The translations under genes were made by a program, and so were the position numbers. Of a stretch of 64,000 nt of DNA, positions 56,172 to 64,000 are shown in pieces. The number at the start of each line of letters is the position of its first letter. Position 1 is the stretch's first letter. This DNA comes from Rhizobium sp. NRK18 (GTDB lineage: Bacteria > Pseudomonadota > Alphaproteobacteria > Rhizobiales > Rhizobiaceae). Location of the stretch: contig NZ_JANFMV010000001.1 of NCBI RefSeq assembly GCF_024385575.1, positions 1,579,681-1,643,680 of the forward strand, read 5' to 3'. Under the pieces are notes generated by a model. It saw nothing but the letters and a program-made list of their open reading frames with translations, searched no databases and had not been told where the DNA came from.

Positions 56172-57125
56172 TCAGGGCGGAACGGGTTTGGTTTCCGACA
56201 CCACACCCCGCTGCAGCTGGCGCTCGCGAAAGACGATGTAGAGGCCGGAACCGATGATGATGGCGATGCCGAGCCATTTGACGGCATCGGGGAAATTGCC
56301 GAATACCAGCCAGCCGAACACGGTTGCCGACACGATTTCGATATATTGCAGCGGGGCGAGCACGGAGGCCGGCGCCAGGCGGTAGGCGCTGACGCTGAGG
56401 AAACCGGAAAGCGCTGCCACGACGCCGACGCCAAAGAGCCAGATCAAGGCGGTACCCGACGGCCAGGACGGTTCGAGCACGGCCATGCCGGCGGCATGAC
56501 CTGCCCACAGCAAGAGCGCCGCCATGGGCACGCCCCAGAGCGCCATCTGGAACTGCATCGACCAGGTGTCCTCATGCTGCGACACCGTCCGGTTGATCAG
56601 GCCGAAAATGGCGAAGCAGAAGGCGGTGACGATCGGCAGCAGGGCGACATAGCCGACATCGGCGAAGCTCGGGCGGATGACGATGACGGCGCCGAGGAAA
56701 CCGACGGCGCAGGCCGTGTAGCGGCGCCAGCCGATCGTCTCGCCGAGGAAGATGCTGGCAAGCACCGTCAGGATGATCGGCTCGACGAAGAAGATGGCGA
56801 TGGCATCGGCGACGGCCATCTCGGCCAGCGTCGTGACGAAGCAGACCATGGCTATGACGATCACAGCGGCACGGGCCGCATGGATGAGGCTGCGGCGAAT
56901 CGAAAAGCGTCGCCAGCTGCCGTTGACGATCACCAGCGGCAGCATGAACAGGGCCTGGAAGACGAAACGGGCGAGCGTGATGACGCCCGGCGAAACGCTG
57001 TCGGTCGCAAGCTTGGCGAAAATGTCGATGCCGGGCGCCAGCAGCGTCGAAATCACCATCAGTCCCATGCCCTGCAGGATGGGAGACGCAACGGCCGGAA
57101 TTTTGTCAGCGGATGGCGAACTCAT
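56172..57125 (-). CDS. EamA/DMT-family transporter
   Basis: A 317-residue ten-helix exporter with two EamA repeats. The first repeat ends in IFFVEPIILTVLASIFLGETIGWRRYTACAVGFLGAVIVI and the second in LQYIEIVSATVFGWLVFGNFPDAVKWLGIAIIIGSGLYIVF. It lies upstream of the ThDP enzyme gene on the same strand and may be in the same operon. Substrate unknown. Confidence 0.85.
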   Translation of the reverse strand: MSSPSADKIPAVASPILQGMGLMVISTLLAPGIDIFAKLATDSVSPGVITLARFVFQALFMLPLVIVNGSWRRFSIRRSLIHAARAAVIVIAMVCFVTTLAEMAVADAIAIFFVEPIILTVLASIFLGETIGWRRYTACAVGFLGAVIVIRPSFADVGYVALLPIVTAFCFAIFGLINRTVSQHEDTWSMQFQMALWGVPMAALLLWAGHAAGMAVLEPSWPSGTALIWLFGVGVVAALSGFLSVSAYRLAPASVLAPLQYIEIVSATVFGWLVFGNFPDAVKWLGIAIIIGSGLYIVFRERQLQRGVVSETKPVPP

Positions 57126-57221
57126 GGTCTTCCTATAGCCTCGCGGCCCGGCAACGGCATGTGATTTTCTCTCATCGGTTCATGCCGTTTGCGCGGATGG
57201 GGGTGATGGATCGAGATATTG

Positions 57222-58169
57222 CTAGGCTCTCGCGCCCGGGCTTGGTTTGCAAACGTTGACGCACCAGGCGGCAAAGTCGGCAGCGGCCTTTTCCCGGCCG
57301 ATGTCGTTCAGCGTCTCGTGGCGCGCCTCGGGGTTGATGATCGTTGTGACATCGCGGTAGCCGAGACGTTTCAGGTGATCGGAAAGCCAGCGGATCGCCT
57401 TGCCCTTGTTGGTCGCGGGATCCTCGCCGCCGCCGACGAGGTGGATGGAAAAATCCTTCGGCAGCCGGGAGAGTTTGTCCGGGCGCAGCGGCCGGGCGGA
57501 AAGCTCCATCACATCAAGCCACATCGAAATGCTGGCATCGAAGCCGCAGAGCGGATCGGCGTCATACTTGTCGACTTCCTCGGGGATCCGCGAAAGCCAG
57601 GCGGAGGCAGGATGATTGCCGGGAATGGACCGGCCCCAGGCCTCGAAAGTCGCCTTCGGCATCACGAAACTTGGGACGTCCGATCCCATCAGCATGCGCT
57701 CGGTCTTCAGCACGCCGAGTGCCACATATCGACCGGCGCCGAGGTGGAAATTGGAGTTCCAAACGGTCACGGCCGAAAATTTCTCGGGATGGGCGACCGC
57801 GGTATTGAAGCTGATGAGGCCGCCCATGGAATGGCCGAAGAGGATGACCGGCAGGCCGGGATGGCGTGCGGCGGCCAGATCGCGCATGGCGATCACGTCG
57901 GCAATCACCTTGTCGACGCCGTCTCTGCCGGCAAAACGCCCGATCGGCGCATCCGGAGCCCGCGTCTCGCCATGGCCGCGATGGTCATGCGCATAGACAT
58001 GGAAGCCGTTGTTGGAGAGCACATCCGCAAACGGCGCGTAGCGCCCGGAATGTTCGGCAAGACCGTGGCAGATCAGAACGGTGCCGATAGCGTCACCTGC
58101 AGCCGGCTGGTGGCGATAGGCGATCCGCGCACCCGACGGCGCCTCCAAGAATTCAAACTCGCTGAACAT
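57222..58169 (-). CDS. Alpha/beta hydrolase (lysophospholipase/monoacylglycerol lipase-like)
   Basis: A 315-residue serine hydrolase of the PldB/Hydrolase_4 family. The oxyanion region is TVLICHGLAEHSGRY near residue 30, then YAHDHRGHGETR near 60, the nucleophile motif FGHSMGG near 111, and Asp and His of the triad in the C-terminal part (VGGGEDPATNKG and ARHETLNDIG). It probably cleaves monoacylglycerol or lysophospholipids. It is divergent from ettA across a 253-nt region. Confidence 0.88.
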   Translation of the reverse strand: MFSEFEFLEAPSGARIAYRHQPAAGDAIGTVLICHGLAEHSGRYAPFADVLSNNGFHVYAHDHRGHGETRAPDAPIGRFAGRDGVDKVIADVIAMRDLAAARHPGLPVILFGHSMGGLISFNTAVAHPEKFSAVTVWNSNFHLGAGRYVALGVLKTERMLMGSDVPSFVMPKATFEAWGRSIPGNHPASAWLSRIPEEVDKYDADPLCGFDASISMWLDVMELSARPLRPDKLSRLPKDFSIHLVGGGEDPATNKGKAIRWLSDHLKRLGYRDVTTIINPEARHETLNDIGREKAAADFAAWCVNVCKPSPGARA

Positions 58170-58422
58170 GTCTCCTCCGCGTCACCAAGCGAAGCGAGCA
58201 TTGGCGATTTTGAAGGTCGGGGCAATGGGCTTGCATGATTATTCCGCCAACTCCACGAGCGGGCCGATTGCACTGTGTCGATCGCCGGATATCCGCTTGT
58301 CGTCCGCCATTCGGCCGGAAGCAATCCCCGCCGGATCAACACTCGGCCATTGCCTGCGGACCCTAAATCGCCTACATGGGCGGCAGATTTCCCTGAATTT
58401 CAAATGGAGCGCGCGGACCAGC

Positions 58423-60072
<1,650 letters not shown>

Positions 60073-60102
60073 GGCGGTTTCGTCGAAAACATGATTTGTC
60101 GA

Positions 60103-60128
60103 GGGCTCCGGTAAACCGGGGCCCTTTT
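60103..60128 (+). terminator. Rho-independent terminator after ettA
   Basis: The stem GGGC(T)CCGG / CCGG(G)GCCC with loop TAAA is followed by TTTT. It lies 30 nt after the stop codon and before the methionine operon promoter. Confidence 0.8.
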
Positions 60129-60184
60129 CCGTTGATGGATGTCACTGTCGTTGGCAATTCCCGCTTGCGCATCTCGCTCAAATC

Positions 60185-60204
60185 ACATAAAGATATCTTT
60201 ATAT
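60185..60204. promoter_or_regulatory. Palindromic operator upstream of the sahR-like gene and metF
   Basis: Contains ATAAAGATATCTTTAT, identical in 16 bp to the palindrome before metH at 26067-26082. It is 24 nt upstream of the regulator start, consistent with autoregulation. Confidence 0.8.
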
Positions 60205-60227
60205 CTTGATTGAGGCGAGGGCGGCTG

Positions 60228-61235
60228 ATGGCGCTGGGACTGGAACCTTTGGTGGAGACGCTGAAAGCGGCGGGGGAAACGACCCGGCTGAGGCTGCTTG
60301 CGCTCCTTTCTAAGGGCGACCTGACGGTCACCGATCTTACCGAAATTCTCGGCCAATCCCAACCGCGCATTTCCCGGCACCTGAAGCTGCTGTCCGAAGC
60401 GGAGCTGATCGAGCGCTATCAGGAAGGCGCCTGGGCCTATTTCCGTCTGCGCCAGGAAGGCGAAGCCGTCAGGCTCGCCTCGGCGCTGCTGTCGGCGGTC
60501 AATGACGGCGATCCGGTCTTGTCGCGCGACGGCGAGCGGCTCGGCGCGGTCAAGGCGCAGAGGGCCGAACGCGCGCAATCCTATTTCAGCCGTCATGCCG
60601 GCGAGTGGGACGAGATGCGCCGTCTGCAGGTCAACGAGGAAGAGATAGACCGGCAGCTGATCAAGATCATCGGCGCCAATCCGATCGATTCGCTGCTCGA
60701 TCTCGGTACCGGCACAGGCCGTATTCTGACCCTTTTGAAAGACCGCTACCGTCGCGCGATCGGCATCGATGCCAGCCGCGAGATGCTGGCGGTCGCCCGC
60801 GCCAATCTCGACAAGGCCGGGATCACCCGCGCCTCCGTGCGTCACGGCGATATCCTCAACCTGCCGGTCGACGGCCAGGACTTCGATTTCGTCATCATCC
60901 ACCAGGTGCTGCACTTCCTGCCGCAGCCGGAACTCGCGATCGCTGAAGCGGCGCGAATGCTTCGGCCCGGCGGACGTCTCGTGGTCATCGACCTGGCGCC
61001 GCACGGGCACGAATATCTTCGTGATGAGCATGCGCATCAGCGTCTCGGCTTTTCTCACCAGGTCATGAACGACTGGCTGAAGAAGGCGGGGCTGAATGCC
61101 GAGCAGGCCATCGATATCCATCCGGGGGAGGGCGCCGATGCGGCGCTGACGGTCTCGATCTGGCTGGCGCGCGATCCGCGTCTTCTGATGGCCGGAGAGA
61201 CCGACGCACTCCCCGAAATGTCCGGGAGTATTTGA
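60228..61235 (+). CDS. sahR: ArsR-family regulator fused to SAM-dependent methyltransferase (SahR-like)
   Basis: A 335-residue fusion. Residues 10-75 form an ArsR winged helix (RLRLLALLSKGDLTVTDLTEILGQSQPRISRHLKLLSEAELI). Residues 150-270 form a class I methyltransferase-like domain with motif I LLDLGTGTGRILTLL, GIDASREMLAVARANL and FDFVIIHQVLHFLPQPE. In Proteobacteria, ArsR-type SahR senses S-adenosylhomocysteine and represses methionine-cycle genes. The methyltransferase domain could serve as the ligand pocket. The ATG at 60228 is preferred to TTG 60210, which lies close to the operator. Stop is 3 nt before metF. Confidence 0.85.
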   Translation: MALGLEPLVETLKAAGETTRLRLLALLSKGDLTVTDLTEILGQSQPRISRHLKLLSEAELIERYQEGAWAYFRLRQEGEAVRLASALLSAVNDGDPVLSRDGERLGAVKAQRAERAQSYFSRHAGEWDEMRRLQVNEEEIDRQLIKIIGANPIDSLLDLGTGTGRILTLLKDRYRRAIGIDASREMLAVARANLDKAGITRASVRHGDILNLPVDGQDFDFVIIHQVLHFLPQPELAIAEAARMLRPGGRLVVIDLAPHGHEYLRDEHAHQRLGFSHQVMNDWLKKAGLNAEQAIDIHPGEGADAALTVSIWLARDPRLLMAGETDALPEMSGSI

Positions 61236-61238
61236 TCA

Positions 61239-62147
61239 ATGGCGTTCCAGCCCCTTATCGCCACAGAACGGGAAAATGTCCGCTTCTCCTTCGAGTTCTT
61301 TCCGCCGAAGTCGGAGGAAATGGAAGGTCAGTTGTGGGAAACGGTCGACCAGCTTGCCCAGTGGGGCCCGGAGTTCGTCTCCGTGACCTATGGCGCCGGC
61401 GGCACAACGCAGGCGCCCACGCTGGCGACCGTCTCGCGTCTGATTGCCAAGACACCACTTGCGACAGCCTCGCACCTGACCTGCGTCGGCGCGACGCGGG
61501 AAGAGGTGCATGCCGTCGTCGACCAGTTCAAGGCAGCCGGCGTTCGCCATTTCGTTGCGCTGCGGGGCGACCCGGCCGGCGGCATCGGCCATGCCTACAA
61601 GCCGCATCCGGGCGGCTATGCCAATGCAGCCGAGCTGGTGGCCGGGCTTCGTGCGCTTGGCGATTTCGAGATCTCCGTCTCGGCCTATCCGGAAAAGCAT
61701 CCGGAAAGCACCGACGAGGCGGCTGACATCGACATGCTGAAGCGCAAGGCGGACAATGGCGCCGACCGCGCTCTGACGCAGTTCTTCTTCGACAATGACC
61801 GCTTCTCGGCCTATCTCGACAAGGTGCGCGATGCCGGCGTGAAGATCCCGGTCGTGCCGGGCATCATGCCGATCCAGAACCTGACGCAGCTGAAGCGCTT
61901 CGCCTCCATGTGCGGCGCGAGTGTTCCCGCGAGGCTCGACGCGCGATTCGAGGGACGTCACGACGATCCCGCCGCAAGGCTCGAAGTCGCGGCCGACGTC
62001 GCCGCCGAGCAGATTGCCGATCTCGTGCGCCGTGGCGTTACCGAGTTCCACATCTATTCGATGAACCGGGCGACGTTGTCGTCGATGGTGCTTGAACGGC
62101 TCGGCTTCTCGCGCAAGAGCGAATTGAAGTCCGGCGCTGCTGCCTGA
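61239..62147 (+). CDS. metF: Methylenetetrahydrofolate reductase MetF
   Basis: A 302-residue FAD-dependent reductase that makes 5-methyltetrahydrofolate for MetH. The N-terminal FSFEFFPPKSEEMEG and SVTYGAGGTT motifs, the HLTCVGATREEV segment, the LRGDPAGG loop and the C-terminal HIYSMNRATLSSMVLERLGF are typical. It is in an operon with the sahR-like regulator, with a 3-nt gap. It works with metH, which carries the same operator 35 kb away in this window. Confidence 0.96.
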   Translation: MAFQPLIATERENVRFSFEFFPPKSEEMEGQLWETVDQLAQWGPEFVSVTYGAGGTTQAPTLATVSRLIAKTPLATASHLTCVGATREEVHAVVDQFKAAGVRHFVALRGDPAGGIGHAYKPHPGGYANAAELVAGLRALGDFEISVSAYPEKHPESTDEAADIDMLKRKADNGADRALTQFFFDNDRFSAYLDKVRDAGVKIPVVPGIMPIQNLTQLKRFASMCGASVPARLDARFEGRHDDPAARLEVAADVAAEQIADLVRRGVTEFHIYSMNRATLSSMVLERLGFSRKSELKSGAAA

Positions 62148-62174
62148 GCGGCAAAAACCAGACTGTAGATATGA

Positions 62175-62210
62175 AGCAAGCGCATCCGGAGGTCATGGGA
62201 TGCGCTTGCT
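62175..62210 (+). terminator. Stem-loop terminator candidate after metF
   Basis: A 13-bp perfect stem (AGCAAGCGCATCC / GGATGCGCTTGCT) with a 10-nt loop is followed by GTAAATTTCT, 27 nt after the metF stop. The T-run is weak. Confidence 0.6.
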
Positions 62211-62281
62211 GTAAATTTCTAAGCAGAACTGATTTTTGTTAGGGTTCGTCTTTGCGACTGAATTTCAAGACTGCAATCTGA

Positions 62282-62359
62282 TCAGATGAAGAGCATGCTT
62301 GCGATGAAAACGAAGGCTGCACTGATCAGAAGGACGTTCAGAGAAGTTGTAAGTCCCAT
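62282..62359 (-). CDS. Small single-pass membrane peptide (25 aa)
   Basis: A 25-residue open frame MGLTTSLNVLLISAAFVFIA... ending MLFI. Nearly all residues after the first seven are hydrophobic, enough for one membrane helix. The start has a strong ribosome binding site (GGGAGA, 5 nt upstream). It is isolated between metF and the convergent DMT exporter gene and too short for routine gene calls. Many such tiny membrane peptides exist in rhizobia, and I cannot assign a function. Confidence 0.5.
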   Translation of the reverse strand: MGLTTSLNVLLISAAFVFIASMLFI

Positions 62360-62670
62360 AGCTGTCTCCCTGAGTTGACAGTCAGATGATAGGCAGAATT
62401 CATTAAAATTGGAAAGCGGATTTTGTGCTGCGCTGCAATAAGTCGCACCAACTTCCCTTTGGTGAGGCTGGCTAATCCTCTGATTTCCATACTGAAAATA
62501 ATTCGCATGGTTTATGCATATGACTAACGTTTGGTGAATGGCGTAGGCCGGTTGGTTCAGCCATTCCCGCCTTGGAGCAGCGCGCTCGAACAGCGCGATG
62601 CCCGCGTCATGATTTGGACATAATTGATTTCAACCTTAACGGGAAATTTCGGTTGAAATTGCCGGCGGCA
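62360..62670. other. Intergenic region upstream of the small peptide and downstream of the exporter
   Basis: About 310 nt with no other supported gene. It is relatively AT-rich near 62395-62640. It should contain the promoter of the 25-residue peptide. Confidence 0.45.
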
Positions 62671-63588
62671 TCATGCCATCCGCGGGCGTCGTTTCAGCAC
62701 ACGGCCGTCGAGAACCACCAGACCTGCGCCGATCAGGAGCATGCCGATCCAGTCGGCGGTGCTCAGCACTTCGCCGAGGAAAAGGGCGCCGAGAAGAATG
62801 GCGCTCGGCGGCACCAGCAGGGTGACGAGCGAGGTGTTCGTCGCGCCGGCAAGCCCGATCAGCCGGAAGAACAGAATGTAGCCGAAAGCGGTCGAGGCGA
62901 GCGCCAGCGCCAGGATCGACGCGACCGCTGCGGGCGATGGCATGGCAATGGTCCAGGGATGATCGATCAGGAGTGATGTCGGCAGCATGATCAGGCTCGA
63001 TGCCGTCAGCTGACCCGTCGCCGTCACCGAAGAGTTCAGGTCACGGAAAGACCGGCTGTAGATGCTCGCAAATCCATAGGATATGGCCGCGCCCAAGGGA
63101 AGGGCGAGTGCCCAGAGCGGGATATCCGTGTGCTCGAAGGCGCTCGGGCCGATCAGCGCCACCGTGCCGGCAAGGCCAAGCCCGCAGCCGGCGAGCTTCG
63201 CGCCCGTCAGCTTCTCGTCGCTGGTCAGGAACTGCGCGATGATCACCGTCCAGATCGGTGTCGTGGCGTTGAGGATCGACGCGAGGCCGGCGCCGATCTC
63301 GGTCTGACCCATGAAGATGAAGGTGTGCGGGATGGCGTTGTTGATCAGGCCGAGCAGCAGGAACTGCCGCCAGCGGCCGGCAAGCGCCGGATAGAGCCCA
63401 TGCCGGCCGTGCAGATAGACATGCAAGGCCAGGGCTGCAATCGAGAGACGCAGGAAGACCAGTGTGAAGGGAGGCACTTCGGCGACTGCGATTCGGGCGA
63501 AAAAGAAGGAGCCGCCCCAGAGCAGGCCCAGGACGAAGAGAAGGGTCCAGGCGGTCATGGTCAGCTTGTTGGCAGGCGCGGCGGTCAT
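62671..63588 (-). CDS. EamA/DMT-family transporter
   Basis: A 305-residue ten-helix exporter, third of its family in the window. WTLLFVLGLLWGGSFFFARIAVAEVPPFTLVFLRLSIAALALHVYL opens repeat 1, and TSLVTLLVPPSAILLGALFLGEVLSTADWIGMLLIGAGLVVLDGRVL closes repeat 2. The ATG at 63588 was chosen because GAGAGGA lies 7 nt upstream. A GTG at 63621 gives a longer polar N-terminus. Substrate unknown. Confidence 0.85.
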   Translation of the reverse strand: MTAAPANKLTMTAWTLLFVLGLLWGGSFFFARIAVAEVPPFTLVFLRLSIAALALHVYLHGRHGLYPALAGRWRQFLLLGLINNAIPHTFIFMGQTEIGAGLASILNATTPIWTVIIAQFLTSDEKLTGAKLAGCGLGLAGTVALIGPSAFEHTDIPLWALALPLGAAISYGFASIYSRSFRDLNSSVTATGQLTASSLIMLPTSLLIDHPWTIAMPSPAAVASILALALASTAFGYILFFRLIGLAGATNTSLVTLLVPPSAILLGALFLGEVLSTADWIGMLLIGAGLVVLDGRVLKRRPRMA

Positions 63589-63725
63589 CGTGGGATCCTC
63601 TCGGGTGGCTGTTGGCGTCACGCTAGAAAACGCAATTGACGATTGCCACCCGATACCTGCTGTGCATCATAAACCGGCGCTTCGCAATCGGGGCGGCAAG
63701 GAAACAATGAAGGAAGGACGGACCG

Positions 63726-64000
63726 CTGGATCCGACTGTCACAGACACCATTTCGCAATCGGCGGGCCATGGCGCCGATCTCGTTTCCATCGCCGCTGTC
63801 GTCGCCGTCGCGGCCATTCTCGGTCTCGGGTTTCTCTGGCTTCGCCAGCCGCCGCTCGTCGGCTTCATCATCGCCGGGGTGGCGCTCGGGCCGACCGGGG
63901 CAGGGCTGATCGAGAACTCGGAAAACGTTCAGTTGCTCGCCGAAATGGGCGTCATTGTGCTCCTCTTCTTCATCGGCATGGAGTTGTCGATCAAGGCCTT
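63726..64000 (+). CDS. CPA2 cation:proton antiporter, KefB/KefC-like (5' part)
   Basis: The reading frame runs off the right edge, with 91 complete codons present. The visible part (DLVSIAAVVAVAAILGLGFLWLRQPPLVGFIIAGVALGPTG, then NVQLLAEMGVIVLLFFIGMELSIKA) matches the first helices of the Na/H exchanger domain of KefB-type antiporters. No ATG, GTG or TTG precedes it in frame after the last stop. The CTG at 63726, with AAGGAAGGA about 7 nt upstream, is the only candidate, so the start is uncertain. Confidence 0.75.
   Translation, partial: MDPTVTDTISQSAGHGADLVSIAAVVAVAAILGLGFLWLRQPPLVGFIIAGVALGPTGAGLIENSENVQLLAEMGVIVLLFFIGMELSIKA

Noticed and set aside
54609..57164. Plus-strand open frame of 851 codons opposite the ThDP enzyme and EamA genes
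   Set aside because: Antisense shadow. No recognisable domain, and composition typical of reversed GC-rich codons.

Overview
The window is chromosomal DNA of an alphaproteobacterium, most likely a member of the Rhizobiaceae (Rhizobium, Agrobacterium or Ensifer type). The evidence is the high GC content, the dense set of ABC and TRAP uptake systems for plant-derived solutes, an inositol dehydrogenase, an ArsR-plus-methyltransferase methionine regulator, a CtrA-type box, and rhizobial family proteins (DUF930, UPF0303, SIMPLE, TIGR01244). No transposase, integrase, phage gene, rRNA or CRISPR array was seen.

Region 1 (1-9832) is housekeeping: the 3' half of rpoD, glgX, a DMT exporter, a TonB-like/DUF930 envelope protein, a LprI-MliC lysozyme-inhibitor fusion, UPF0303, YjbQ, two tandem secreted paralogs that share a conserved upstream element, a SIMPLE-domain protein and tRNA-Ile2(CAU).

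Region 2 (10290-25948) is catabolic. A Gfo/Idh dehydrogenase (IolG-like) lies next to a divergent sugar-acid locus. The leftward operon encodes a family-5 solute-binding protein, two permeases, a fused double ATPase, an esterase and two enolase-superfamily dehydratases. The rightward operon encodes an SMP-30 lactonase, a third enolase-superfamily dehydratase (DgoD-like) and a second esterase. A FadR-type GntR regulator and an AGE-family isomerase follow. Paired GT-N3-AC operator-like sites lie in both control regions.

Region 3 (26065-37093) holds metH under a palindromic operator, then a PHP-domain protein, a Pot/Fut-type ABC transporter, an RpiR regulator and an N-formylglutamate amidohydrolase homologue.

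Region 4 (37173-44300) is a TRAP transporter (dctQMP) followed by a glutamine-synthetase-like ligase, an aldehyde dehydrogenase and an iron alcohol dehydrogenase. I infer a gamma-glutamyl route for an amine or amino alcohol. Convergent to it (48653-44356) is a polar amino-acid ABC operon with RidA and an IclR regulator, and tandem operator-like repeats lie in its promoter.

Region 5 (48995-64000) begins with two tandem orphan ParA ATPases, the first preceded by a CtrA-type box. An L,D-transpeptidase, a DUF4432 protein, a TIGR01244 protein, RidA, a ThDP enzyme, a DMT exporter, a lysophospholipase-like hydrolase and ettA follow. The sahR-like regulator with metF carries the same palindrome as metH. 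A 25-residue membrane peptide, another DMT exporter and the 5' end of a CPA2 antiporter (KefB-like) close the window.
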